Positions 7,402-15,809 of a stretch of 52,874 nt of DNA are shown in pieces. The position numbers were made by a program, and so were the translations under genes. The stretch comes from Oscillospiraceae bacterium (GTDB taxonomy: Bacteria; Bacillota; Clostridia; UMGS1810). The first letter of the stretch is position 1. Each line of letters starts with the position of its first letter. The notes beneath the pieces were generated by a model. It was given only the letters and a program-made list of their open reading frames with translations, had not been told where the DNA came from and searched no databases. The DNA lies in assembly GCA_015069015.1 (NCBI GenBank), contig SVJK01000009.1:1-52874 (forward strand), given 5' to 3'.

Positions 7402-10400
7402 TTTTTCCCTTCGCCTCCATTTCTCTCAACCTTTTTTCTTTTTTCATACGTCTTTTTTCTTTCTTATCTTCCACAATGGTATAGATTACCGGAATGACAT
7501 AAAGTGTCAGGAATGTTCCTATCAGCAAACCTCCAAGAAGAACAATCGCAAGAGGCTGCATCATTGCTTCTCCGCCATCTCCCGAAAGCGCCATTGGCAA
7601 AAATCCAAGAACCGAGGTGAGAGATGTCATAAGTATAGGTCGCATTCTCACAATTCCTGCATTTATAACAAGCTCATTTATGTCTGCATCCGGTTTTTCT
7701 TTCTTTGAGTCATTTATAAAACCAATCAGAATAATGGCATTATTAACTATAATTCCTCCCAGCATCAGAATTCCCACACACGAAACTGCCGAAAGTCTTG
7801 AATGTGTCATAACAAGGGACAAAACTACACCTATCATTGAAAGAGGAATTGTACCAAGAATTATAAGGGGTTGTATAAGATTTCCGAACTGAGCTGCCAT
7901 TATCATATACATAAGAAGGATACCGAGCAAAATTGCCACCAAAAGCTGGCTCATAGCGTCTATCATAATTTCATATGTTCCGGCGGATTCTCTCATTATA
8001 CCATCAGGAGCAGGTAGTGATTCCATTGCTTTGTCAAACTCTTTCGTAGCTGTCCCAAGGTCGGTGTCGCCAAGTTTTGCAGAAAGCGTTATCACCCTTC
8101 TTTGGTCAGTTCTTGTGAGCGTTGTATATCCCGATTCCTGACTAATATCCGCAATATCAGAAACTGTAACCCATACTCCCATAGGTGACTTTACACGAAG
8201 AGTTTGTAATTTTTCCAAAGTATCTGCATATTCATCGGGATACTTGAGTTTTATGTCAAACTCACTCCCTCCCTCGGTATATCTCGATGCGGTAACACCG
8301 GATATTACATTGTCAATAAGAACAGCTGTCTGTGCAGGCGTAAGTCCGTATTTAAGAGACTTGGCACGATTTGGTTTTATATGCAGTTCATATTTTGTGT
8401 CAGATATAGATGTGGACGTTTCCACAACACCATCTATACCCGCAAGAATTTTTTGAGCATCAAGAACATATTTTTCGAGTAGCTTTTCATCTGTTGCCGA
8501 AAACTGCACACTCATTTCATCAGAAGAAGATGCCATCATCATACTTTGGGAAGAAACCTCAATTTCCACACCGGGAATTTTTGAGAGTTTCTCTCTGATT
8601 TGCTGTTCAACCTCTCTCGATGAATCTTTTCTGCTTTTTACATCTTTTAGGCTGACAGTCACCGAGGCTGTGTCAGTTTTACTTCCACCCATAACACTGC
8701 TTGCTGCATCTGTGCCTGTGCCTACAACCGTAAACACATCTTTAACATTTTTATTTTCTGAAATTATCTTTTCTATTCTTTCTGCCATTTCGTCAGTCTT
8801 TTCGAGAGGTGTGCCTGACGGAAGAGAAATATCTACGGTAATTATTCCCGAATCAGAGGATGGCATAAGCTCCATTCCAATAAATGAAAGCGTAACAAGG
8901 CTGAGTACAAATACTACGACAACTACCAAAATAAAAGCTTTTCTTCTGATAATAAGCTTTTTAAGTGATTTCCTGTAAAAATCATATGCCTTGTCCATAA
9001 ACCTGTTGAACGGTTTTAAGAATTTTGCAAGCTTTCCTTCATTACTGTTGTCCTGTTTTATCCTTGACGAAAGCATTGGTATAAGCAAAAATGTGGTAAG
9101 AATTGAAGCTATCTGAGAGAATATAATGGAAAATGCAAGTTGCTTAAACATTATAGCCATCATATTGTCTATGAAAAGTATAGGTACATACACAATACAC
9201 GTTGTAAGTACTGATGCTATTACTGCCCCCACAACTTCCCCAGAACCAATCAAAGACGAATTTTCAGGGTCTTTTCCGCTTGCTCTGTGTCTGAAAATAT
9301 TTTCCAGAACCACAACAGAGTTATCAACAAGCATACCTACTCCCAGGGCAAGTCCCCCAAGAGACACAACATTTAAGGACATTCCCGAAAAATACATGCC
9401 TATGAATGTTGTTATGACAGATATGGGCATGGAAATACCTATAACAAGTGATGTTTTTATGCTTCCAAGGAACAAAAGGAGAACAAGTATTGCTAAAAAC
9501 GCTCCGGTTACAGCATTACTTGCAACAGAATTTACCGAGTCTTCAATATATGTTCCCTGCTCCATTGTCATATTATATGTAAATTTCGGATTCGATTTGT
9601 GAAGCTCGTCAAGGGTTTCATAAAGTTCCTTTACAACCTCTACGGTATTAGCGTCCGACTCTTTTGATACAGTTACACAAATTGCATCAGAGCCATTGAG
9701 TCTCGCGATTCCGGATATGTCAGAAAATGAATCTTCAACAGTTGCAATGTCTCTCAAAGAAATTACCTGTCCCATAGAAGTCATCAGCGGTATGGCGCTT
9801 ATCTCCTGCACACTCTCAATTTTTCCGAGCATTCTTGCGGGCAATTCTTTTCCCATAGCATTTGTTGTTCCTGCAGGCAGATTAACATTTTGTGCCATTA
9901 TGGAATTTGCGACATCGGTTATACTCATATCATATCCATAGAGTTTTGCCGGGTCGATATATACATTGATTTGCCTGTTAACGCTACCGGTAACGGCAAC
10001 GCTGGCTATACCGTCAATTGATTTTATTTTTGACTCCAAAACATCATCAACAAACTGTTTTGTCTGAACAAGATCATATCCATCATATGATACGCTGAAC
10101 TGTGCAGTTGCTATCATATCTGTGTCAAGCTTTACCACAACAGGGTCGGTTGCGCCATCAGGAAGATATGATTCTATAAGACCGATATTACTCTCCATAT
10201 CAGATGTGGCCTTGTCCATATCTGTTCCATTGGCAAACTGGACCATTACCATACTCATTCCCTCTGAAGATTGAGATGAAATTGTGTCCACACCACTAAT
10301 GCTTGCCACAGCACCCTCGATGGGTTTTGTTACCATATTCTCGACTTCTTCACTACCAACATTTGGATATTGAGTTGCTACTATTGCCATTGAAAGTTCC

Positions 10401-10519
10401 ATATCCGGAGTCATTTCGATCGGAAGCATCGTCAATGAATATAGACCTATGACAACAAACATTAATACCACCATGGTAACAGCCACAGGTTTTTTAACAG
10501 AGATTTCATGTAGTTTCAC
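7388..10519 (-). CDS. RND (HAE1/AcrB-type) multidrug efflux permease
   Basis: 1043 residues, full length for AcrB/SwrC-like pumps. The N-terminal helix (residues about 10-30) leads into a porter domain. The TM4 segment has the proton-relay aspartate in G-M-L-V-D-N-S-V-V-V-L-E-N. A second porter half follows, and the last membrane block contains G-G-I-I-V-N-N-A-I-I-L-I. The pump should expel amphipathic compounds using the proton gradient. The start is a GTG ten bases after GGAGG; no ATG competes. It is the second gene of a four-gene operon whose first gene is a MarR regulator, so induction by a toxic ligand is likely. Confidence 0.93.
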   Translation of the reverse strand: MKLHEISVKKPVAVTMVVLMFVVIGLYSLTMLPIEMTPDMELSMAIVATQYPNVGSEEVENMVTKPIEGAVASISGVDTISSQSSEGMSMVMVQFANGTDMDKATSDMESNIGLIESYLPDGATDPVVVKLDTDMIATAQFSVSYDGYDLVQTKQFVDDVLESKIKSIDGIASVAVTGSVNRQINVYIDPAKLYGYDMSITDVANSIMAQNVNLPAGTTNAMGKELPARMLGKIESVQEISAIPLMTSMGQVISLRDIATVEDSFSDISGIARLNGSDAICVTVSKESDANTVEVVKELYETLDELHKSNPKFTYNMTMEQGTYIEDSVNSVASNAVTGAFLAILVLLLFLGSIKTSLVIGISMPISVITTFIGMYFSGMSLNVVSLGGLALGVGMLVDNSVVVLENIFRHRASGKDPENSSLIGSGEVVGAVIASVLTTCIVYVPILFIDNMMAIMFKQLAFSIIFSQIASILTTFLLIPMLSSRIKQDNSNEGKLAKFLKPFNRFMDKAYDFYRKSLKKLIIRRKAFILVVVVVFVLSLVTLSFIGMELMPSSDSGIITVDISLPSGTPLEKTDEMAERIEKIISENKNVKDVFTVVGTGTDAASSVMGGSKTDTASVTVSLKDVKSRKDSSREVEQQIREKLSKIPGVEIEVSSQSMMMASSSDEMSVQFSATDEKLLEKYVLDAQKILAGIDGVVETSTSISDTKYELHIKPNRAKSLKYGLTPAQTAVLIDNVISGVTASRYTEGGSEFDIKLKYPDEYADTLEKLQTLRVKSPMGVWVTVSDIADISQESGYTTLTRTDQRRVITLSAKLGDTDLGTATKEFDKAMESLPAPDGIMRESAGTYEIMIDAMSQLLVAILLGILLMYMIMAAQFGNLIQPLIILGTIPLSMIGVVLSLVMTHSRLSAVSCVGILMLGGIIVNNAIILIGFINDSKKEKPDADINELVINAGIVRMRPILMTSLTSVLGFLPMALSGDGGEAMMQPLAIVLLGGLLIGTFLTLYVIPVIYTIVEDKKEKRRMKKEKRLREMEAKGKNDDN

Positions 10520-10544
10520 AGATAGTTTACCTCCATTGCATATA

Positions 10545-10991
10545 TTATTTCATATCAGACATAACTCGCCGGTATAATTCTGACAGTTTTTGTGTAAGGT
10601 ATATGTAATGCTCAAGTTCTTTTTCTCCAAATTCTTCAAGGACTACCAATAAAACTTCGTCATTCTTCTTAATAATTTGGGAATACGCCTGCATACCCTT
10701 CTCCGTTACAACAACTTCCATGCGACGCCTGTCCACTTTATTGGAATAACGTTCTATATACCCTTTTTTCTCAAGACTTCTGAGGCACTTTGATATTGCC
10801 TGTGCAGACACTTTCATTTTACCCACTATGTCTGACACCAAAACGCTGTCACCGACCGATTTTGCAACGCAACATATGACTCTCATTAAAATGAGTTCAG
10901 ATTTTGAAATATCCACCCCAAACGTGCTTCTGATATCAATACTATGTACCATTTCTAACACACTTTCAAATTCTGTCATAAGTTTATTCAT
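10545..10991 (-). CDS. MarR-family transcriptional regulator of the efflux operon
   Basis: A 148-residue winged-helix protein. Helix-turn-helix: V-S-D-I-V-G-K-M-K-V-S-A-Q-A-I-S-K-C-L (residues about 58-77). Wing: R-Y-S-N-K-V-D-R-R-R-M-E-V-V, with the DxRR motif typical of MarR. The flanking helices serve dimerisation. A GGGGGG stretch acts as the ribosome site before ATG. It is the first gene of the RND operon, 25 bases ahead of the pump, and probably represses its own promoter through the palindrome at 11025-11037. The ligand is unknown. Confidence 0.88.
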   Translation of the reverse strand: MNKLMTEFESVLEMVHSIDIRSTFGVDISKSELILMRVICCVAKSVGDSVLVSDIVGKMKVSAQAISKCLRSLEKKGYIERYSNKVDRRRMEVVVTEKGMQAYSQIIKKNDEVLLVVLEEFGEKELEHYIYLTQKLSELYRRVMSDMK

Positions 10992-11024
10992 AACATCCCC
11001 CCTGATATTATCACCGGTTAATAT

Positions 11025-11037
11025 TAAACCAGGTTTA
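11025..11037. promoter_or_regulatory. candidate MarR operator
   Basis: TAAACC-a-GGTTTA is a perfect 6+1+6 palindrome 34 bases upstream of the marR start, next to a second palindrome TTAATATTAA (11018-11027). The size and position fit a MarR dimer site overlapping the operon promoter. Confidence 0.4.
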
Positions 11038-11129
11038 CTAATTTAATATATTACCACTCATAAAACACACCGTCAATAAACCAAATTCATTTTTGTTTAT
11101 CTTGCACAACACTTTTTTCATACAAATAT

Positions 11130-11630
11130 TTATCCCCAAAAAATTCCGAGATCCGGTGGATTTTTTGTCCATATAATAAAACATAAAACAAAGAGTAAAA
11201 GTACGACAAATGAGCGAAGATTATCTGAGGCATCTGCAAGTGTTTCCTTTTGTAAAAGCTTGCTGCTGACATACTGACATATAAATACTGACGAAATAAA
11301 GATAAAAATATCTACAGCAAAAATATTAAAACCCATAACCCCTGAATAGGTGTAGAATGCAACCACAATCCACAGAAGTGACGAGAAAACTGCGCACATT
11401 TTAACACAGAAAAAATCCACTTCTTTTTTTCCATAAAAAAAATACTCTATAAAAGAAAATAGAAAAGCAGGCCAAAAAACAAGCTTCAAATGCTCCCATA
11501 TACTTTCGTTTACCGCACTGAAATATCCCACAATTTCACTTTGACCGGAAAGGTCATATGCAAAATGAAGAAAAACACCAAAAACAAGAATAAAAATAAA
11601 TCCCGCAATATGCCATTTTTTTACGTACAT
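11130..11630 (-). CDS. multi-pass membrane protein of the DUF6512 type
   Basis: Starting at the internal ATG (M-Y-V-K-K-W-H) gives 166 residues and a good ribosome site, AAGGTGA; a longer frame from 11699 has none. Five or six hydrophobic helices are visible. The early motif H-F-A-Y-D-L-S-G and then N-E-S-I-W-E-H-L-K-L-V-F-W-P, plus the ending P-P-D-L-G-I-F, match a family of clostridial membrane proteins without known function (DUF6512). It is monocistronic and runs in the same direction as the efflux operon but upstream of its promoter. I propose no biochemical role. Confidence 0.7.
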   Translation of the reverse strand: MYVKKWHIAGFIFILVFGVFLHFAYDLSGQSEIVGYFSAVNESIWEHLKLVFWPAFLFSFIEYFFYGKKEVDFFCVKMCAVFSSLLWIVVAFYTYSGVMGFNIFAVDIFIFISSVFICQYVSSKLLQKETLADASDNLRSFVVLLLFVLCFIIWTKNPPDLGIFWG

Positions 11631-11702
11631 ATAAATCACCTTATATATGTATATACCGAAATCGTGTAAAAATGCCCTTGTTTTTACATATTCTCTCATA
11701 AC

Positions 11703-11835
11703 TCATGCCTGTGAGTCTGCATCAACGTTACGAGCACAATTTGATATAGTCTTTAGCCGTCGGAAATTCATTGAACCTCGAATAGCTTCGTTCAGGTTAT
11801 CTTGCACATAAGTTTTATGTAATTCCCATATAGCA
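11703..11835 (-). pseudogene. open frame fragment without a start
   Basis: On the minus strand about 44 codons remain open from the M23 terminator to a stop at 11703-11705, including E-L-H-K-T-Y-V-Q-D-N-L-N-E-A-I-R-G-S. There is no ribosome site and I do not recognise the family. It may be the tail of a lost gene, or chance. Confidence 0.2.
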
Positions 11836-11879
11836 AAAAAGCCCGGCAATAAAGTGACTATACACCTTATTGCCGGCTT
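11836..11879 (-). terminator. terminator of the M23 gene
   Basis: AGCCGGCAATAA pairs across an 11-base loop with TTATTGCCGGGCT (one bulge) and is followed by six T on the minus strand. Confidence 0.8.
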
Positions 11880-11893
11880 AAACCTCTTACTAT

Positions 11894-13222
11894 TTATTTT
11901 TTCCTTTCAGCAAGCGCTTTCTCAAAAAACGGAACATCACATTCTTCCCAACATCTTGCGTTTTCGGGAATGTCAAGATAATAGAGAGGATCACAGCGCA
12001 CACCATCTTTTGTTATGTAAAAATCAAGATGATTTCCTGTACTGTTTCCCGTGTTTCCTACACCCCCTATGATGTCACCTGCTTTTACAATCTGACCATC
12101 CGTAACATTAATGGAATAAAGGTGAGAATACTGGGTTTCAACTCCATTGCCGTGGTCAATAAGAACAAAATTTCCATATCCTGTTTTTCCGTTTTCAAAA
12201 TTCCCTTCACCTTGCATTTTTACAACCCCGTCCATTACCGCAATTACTTCTGCACCTTCATCTGCAGAAATATCTATCGCCGCATGTCCGTTGGTTCTTC
12301 CCCCATTGGAATGACAGAAAGGATTATCACACCAGAAAACAGTGGTTATAAGACCTGAAGACGGAACAGGCCAAAGCATATGAATTTCGCCTTCTATTGT
12401 TGCCGCAACAGGCTGAGTTATTTTAAAATCGTATGAGAAACTTTGTCTGAATTCGTTTTTATCAACACAAGTTATCTGCATAACTTTATCGCCAATGGTG
12501 AGTGTGCCGAATTTTATACGGCTATCTATATCTGAAAGCGAATATACACTCGAATTTATGTCAAACCTTGTTTCATTTATCTGAGTTTCGCCTGTAATCT
12601 TATCTATAACTTTTATGTTGACTCTGTCAATCGGAAAATAACTTCCGATATCGCCCTCTATAATATATGAACACCCTCTTGTTACTTCTTCAGGAGGGAT
12701 AAAACCATCTATGTATATGGATGAGTTGTCTCCGTCATATAAAGGTTCATCATAAACATCTTCAAACTCAGGATATGATCCGTCACCCAGCGGAGTGGTT
12801 ATAACCACCGCCCCTCTTTGAGCATCCCATTCAACAGTACTTTCAAAAAGCTCTGCGATAAATCTCAAAGGTACAAAAATCCTGTTATCTATTATACAGG
12901 GAGCAACATCAATTTTTTCTGAATATATTATTGATTTGGAGTTTATTGTAATAGAACGGTTATCCGCCTGAATCCATGCGGAAATCCCATCGGATACAAC
13001 TATAACGGTTTTGTTTGTTCCATCCCAGCTATATTTAAAACCAAGAGCTTCGCTCAAACCTCTGACAGGTACAAAAGTAAACCCGTCTATTATGTAAGGA
13101 CCTTCGTCAAATTCAATTATTTTTCCGTCACAGTATACATCGGGAGTATCATCGGCAAGACACGGCATGGAAAATGCAAGAATACCAGCCAATATGACCA
13201 TAAAAAATATGAACTTTTGCAT
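11894..13222 (-). CDS. secreted M23-family protein with copper-amine-oxidase-like N-terminal domain
   Basis: 442 residues. A signal peptide (1-23) is followed by two tandem copper-amine-oxidase-like (StbA-type) repeats (about 30-145; note F-V-P-V-R-G-L-S-E-A-L-G and F-V-P-L-R-F-I-A-E-L-F), an Ig-like spacer (about 165-275) and a LytM/M23 domain (about 305-420). M23 enzymes cut peptidoglycan cross-bridges with zinc held by H..D and the second His of H-x-H. Here H-A-A-I-D and Y-S-H-L are present, but the last motif reads N-H-L-D (398-400), with Asp at the zinc-ligand His. Activity is therefore uncertain; it may be a binding or structural homologue. AAAGGAGG precedes ATG. Confidence 0.88.
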   Translation of the reverse strand: MQKFIFFMVILAGILAFSMPCLADDTPDVYCDGKIIEFDEGPYIIDGFTFVPVRGLSEALGFKYSWDGTNKTVIVVSDGISAWIQADNRSITINSKSIIYSEKIDVAPCIIDNRIFVPLRFIAELFESTVEWDAQRGAVVITTPLGDGSYPEFEDVYDEPLYDGDNSSIYIDGFIPPEEVTRGCSYIIEGDIGSYFPIDRVNIKVIDKITGETQINETRFDINSSVYSLSDIDSRIKFGTLTIGDKVMQITCVDKNEFRQSFSYDFKITQPVAATIEGEIHMLWPVPSSGLITTVFWCDNPFCHSNGGRTNGHAAIDISADEGAEVIAVMDGVVKMQGEGNFENGKTGYGNFVLIDHGNGVETQYSHLYSINVTDGQIVKAGDIIGGVGNTGNSTGNHLDFYITKDGVRCDPLYYLDIPENARCWEECDVPFFEKALAERKK

Positions 13223-13251
13223 AAAATACCTCCTTTATATATTATGACGTA

Positions 13252-13281
13252 ATTTTATCAAAATTTATACAGCTGTGTCAA
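13252..13281 (-). promoter_or_regulatory. promoter of the M23 gene
   Basis: Minus-strand TTGACA (13276-13281), 18 bases, TAAAAT (13252-13257). Confidence 0.5.
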
Positions 13282-13390
13282 TTTATCTCAAATATTGTCA
13301 AATAATCGTAACATAATTTTAACAAAAAACCTGTACGAAAGCACATTTTACCTGGTCGAAAAAATTTTTTTAAATTTTATATAATAGGTG

Positions 13391-13419
13391 TTGACAAATG
13401 ATATTTTTTGTAGTACAAT
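13391..13419 (+). promoter_or_regulatory. strong sigma-A promoter ahead of a short transcript
   Basis: TTGACA (13391-13396), exactly 17 bases, TACAAT (13414-13419). It would drive only about 110 bases before the terminator at 13483-13535. Confidence 0.75.
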
Positions 13420-13425
13420 ACAAGT

Positions 13426-13535
13426 AGATTAATGTACTTGTTGTATGCAAAACTTTAATCACAATTTGTTTTTCGTTATTTAATAGAACAAGGATGTCAA
13501 AATATCTGCAGTTTTGACATCCTTGTTCTATTTTT
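13426..13535 (+). ncRNA. short RNA unit upstream of spoIVA
   Basis: Between a near-consensus promoter and a perfect 20-bp terminator hairpin (13483-13502 with 13512-13531, then five T) lies about 110 bases of transcript. The 5' part can form a small hairpin (CAAGTA near 13421 with TACTTG near 13435). A 12-codon frame (ATG at 13445, three Phe and three Asn codons, stop before the hairpin) lacks a ribosome site. I infer a small RNA; a leader-peptide attenuator for spoIVA is a weaker alternative because spoIVA should use a mother-cell promoter. Confidence 0.5.
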
Positions 13536-13634
13536 GTCGAAAAAAAGAAATTTATAATTCAGTTATAATTTTAAATGTAATAAAAAGAAGTCCGTATTAA
13601 TAAAATGTACAAAAACATTTATGGAGGACTATTT

Positions 13635-15107
13635 ATGGAAAACATATATTCAGACATTGCCAAGCGCTCCGACGGAGCGATTATGATTGGCGTTGTTGGA
13701 CCTGTCCGCACAGGGAAATCAACATTTATAAAAAGATTCATGGATCTTCTTGTACTCCCAAATATCACAAATGTGTACAGCCGTCAAAGGGCAAAAGATG
13801 AACTTCCCGTAAGCGGTTCGGGAAAAACAATAATGACAACAGAACCAAAGTTCATTCCAAACGAGCCCGTGGAAATCAACATTTCAGAAAATGCCAGAAT
13901 GCAGGTCAGAATGATTGACTGTGTGGGATATATTGTTCCATCTGCTATGGGTCATATTGAAGATGAAGCTCCGAGAATGGTTAAAACACCATGGTCGGAT
14001 GAGGAAATACCTTTTGTACAGGCGGCAGAAATCGGAACAGGAAAAGTCATAAGAGACCATTCAACAATCGGACTTGTTGTGACAACAGACGGGAGTTTTT
14101 CTCAAATCCCAAGAGAAGACTATGTTGAAGCAGAATCACGAGTCATTCAGGAACTCAAAGAAATCAACAAACCTTTTGTGGTTCTTTTAAACTGCGTTAA
14201 TCCATACAGCGAAAGTGCACTCAAAACAAAAAATGAAATTGAGCAAAAACACGGCGTGAGTGTACTTTGTGTTAACTGTGCAGAACTTGATGCAACAGAC
14301 ATTAATAATATTATCGAAAAAATACTATTTGAATTTCCAGTAAATGAAATTGCTGTAAATCTCCCCTCCTGGGTTGATGTTTTGGAAAGTGAACACAGAA
14401 TAAAAAAATCAATTTACGAAAAACTTTTGGCCTCTATTGGAAAAATCAAGAAAATCAGCGATACATCAATACTATCTGACACTTTTGCGTCCGATGATAA
14501 CATTACGAATGCAAAAATCATTGATATAAATTTGGGCGAAGGAAATGTTTCTTTTGAAATCAATATTGACGATGATCTTTTCTATACGGTACTTGGTGAA
14601 AACTCAGGCTTTGAAATTAAAGGAAAAGATACCCTTATGCGCCTTATAACCGATCTTGCACGAACAAAAAGAGAATACGACAAAATTGAAACAGCTCTTT
14701 GTCAGGTGAGAGAACTTGGCTACGGAATTGTTGCTCCATCTATTGATGAACTTAGTCTTGAAGAGCCTGAAATTGTGCGTCAGGGTTCAAGGTATGGCGT
14801 TAGACTTAAGGCAAGCGCTCCAAGTATACATATGATAAGAGCCGACATTGAAACAGAGGTGTCCCCAATTGTTGGAACAGAGCGACAGTCTGAAGAACTT
14901 GTTCATTTTCTCTTAAATGAATTTGATGAAAATCCAAAGTCTATATGGGAAACAGACATTTTTGGAAAATCACTTCATTCTCTTGTGAATGAAGGTCTTC
15001 ACAACAAACTCACAAAAATGCCCGATGATGCAAGATTTAAACTAAGAGAAACACTTCAGAAAATTATAAACGAGGGCTCGGGCGGACTTATTTGTATAAT
15101 TTTGTAA
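13635..15107 (+). CDS. spoIVA: stage IV sporulation protein A (spore coat morphogenetic ATPase)
   Basis: The 490-residue product aligns along its length with Bacillus SpoIVA as I know it. It has the N-terminal Walker A G-P-V-R-T-G-K-S-T-F (about residues 22-31), the conserved L-P-N-I and T-T-E-P-K-F-(I/V)-P, D-C-V-G-Y as Walker B/switch, and the invariant end N-E-G-S-G-G-L-I-C-I-I-L. SpoIVA hydrolyses ATP to polymerise on the forespore surface and anchors the coat. The start at 13635 is chosen over an upstream ATG at 13605 because GGAGG sits seven bases before it and the N-terminus then matches the family. A monocistronic unit ending at the shared terminator. Confidence 0.97.
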   Translation: MENIYSDIAKRSDGAIMIGVVGPVRTGKSTFIKRFMDLLVLPNITNVYSRQRAKDELPVSGSGKTIMTTEPKFIPNEPVEINISENARMQVRMIDCVGYIVPSAMGHIEDEAPRMVKTPWSDEEIPFVQAAEIGTGKVIRDHSTIGLVVTTDGSFSQIPREDYVEAESRVIQELKEINKPFVVLLNCVNPYSESALKTKNEIEQKHGVSVLCVNCAELDATDINNIIEKILFEFPVNEIAVNLPSWVDVLESEHRIKKSIYEKLLASIGKIKKISDTSILSDTFASDDNITNAKIIDINLGEGNVSFEINIDDDLFYTVLGENSGFEIKGKDTLMRLITDLARTKREYDKIETALCQVRELGYGIVAPSIDELSLEEPEIVRQGSRYGVRLKASAPSIHMIRADIETEVSPIVGTERQSEELVHFLLNEFDENPKSIWETDIFGKSLHSLVNEGLHNKLTKMPDDARFKLRETLQKIINEGSGGLICIIL

Positions 15108-15114
15108 AAAGAAA

Positions 15115-15160
15115 AACAACCATATCATCTGAAACAGATGTTATGGTTGTTTATTTTTTT
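15115..15160. terminator. terminator between spoIVA and pgsA
   Basis: A 17-bp stem with one mismatch (15115-15131 with 15135-15151) followed by eight T on the plus strand. It also lies just past the pgsA stop. Confidence 0.8.
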
Positions 15161-15166
15161 TAATTA

Positions 15167-15736
15167 TTAATGATCTTCAAGAAGACTTTTATTAACTGCA
15201 AGATATTCAACACCTGAATATATTGTAAAAAGTGTTGCAACAAACATTGCTATGTAGCCAACCGAATACTTATTTCCGAACAATTCAAATACAAAACTTT
15301 CACCATAGGATGAGTGATATCCGAAAAGAAATACGCATATTACAGCGCCAATCTGTATACAGGTCTTGATTTTACCTGTCATCGATGCGGCAATAACAAC
15401 ACCTTTTGACATTGCAACGGTTCTAAGTCCTGTTACAATAAACTCTCTTGCAATGATAATAACCGCCATATATGCAGCAATCTCGCCCTCTCCGACAAAA
15501 CAAATGAGAGCAGTTGCAACAAGAAGTTTGTCGGCAAGGGGATCTATAAATTTTCCGAAATCCGTTACCATTTTATAGTTTCTTGCAACATACCCGTCAA
15601 CGCCGTCAGTTAGAGCGGCAATTGCAAAGATGATGCATGCAACAAGTTCATTATATGCAAAATCCCACATATATGCAATCATGAAAAGGGGGATAAGCAC
15701 TATTCTTGATAAAGTTATCTTATTTGCTAAATTCAT
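15167..15736 (-). CDS. pgsA: CDP-diacylglycerol--glycerol-3-phosphate 3-phosphatidyltransferase
   Basis: 189 residues with four to five membrane helices and the CDP-alcohol phosphotransferase signature D-G-V-D-G-Y-V-A-R-x8-G-x3-D-x3-D (about residues 56-79). It makes phosphatidylglycerophosphate from CDP-diacylglycerol, the committed step to phosphatidylglycerol. The start at 15736 has GGAGG seven bases upstream; a longer frame starts at 15757 without a site. It is the last gene of the cluster nifS-thiI-pncC-recA-recX-rimO-pgsA, 73 bases after rimO. The pairing rimO-pgsA is common in Firmicutes. Confidence 0.92.
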   Translation of the reverse strand: MNLANKITLSRIVLIPLFMIAYMWDFAYNELVACIIFAIAALTDGVDGYVARNYKMVTDFGKFIDPLADKLLVATALICFVGEGEIAAYMAVIIIAREFIVTGLRTVAMSKGVVIAASMTGKIKTCIQIGAVICVFLFGYHSSYGESFVFELFGNKYSVGYIAMFVATLFTIYSGVEYLAVNKSLLEDH

Positions 15737-15809
15737 AATCTGACCTCCGACTTTCATTTGGAATTTTCAGAATTTTACATACATAAAATACCACATAATC
15801 GCTTCAATG

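Noticed and set aside
8244-9602. several 70-158-codon plus-strand frames inside the RND gene
   Set aside because: They are antisense shadows of a 1043-codon gene with clear domain motifs, and have no ribosome sites.
4873-10519. TolC/RND genes as proof of a Gram-negative host
   Set aside because: The sporulation genes, T-box, RecA-RecX-RimO order and promoter style are those of Clostridia, and TolC-like proteins are known in Firmicutes.
13605-13634. Upstream ATG as spoIVA start
   Set aside because: No ribosome site before it, and GGAGG lies inside the extra stretch at the right distance from the ATG at 13635.
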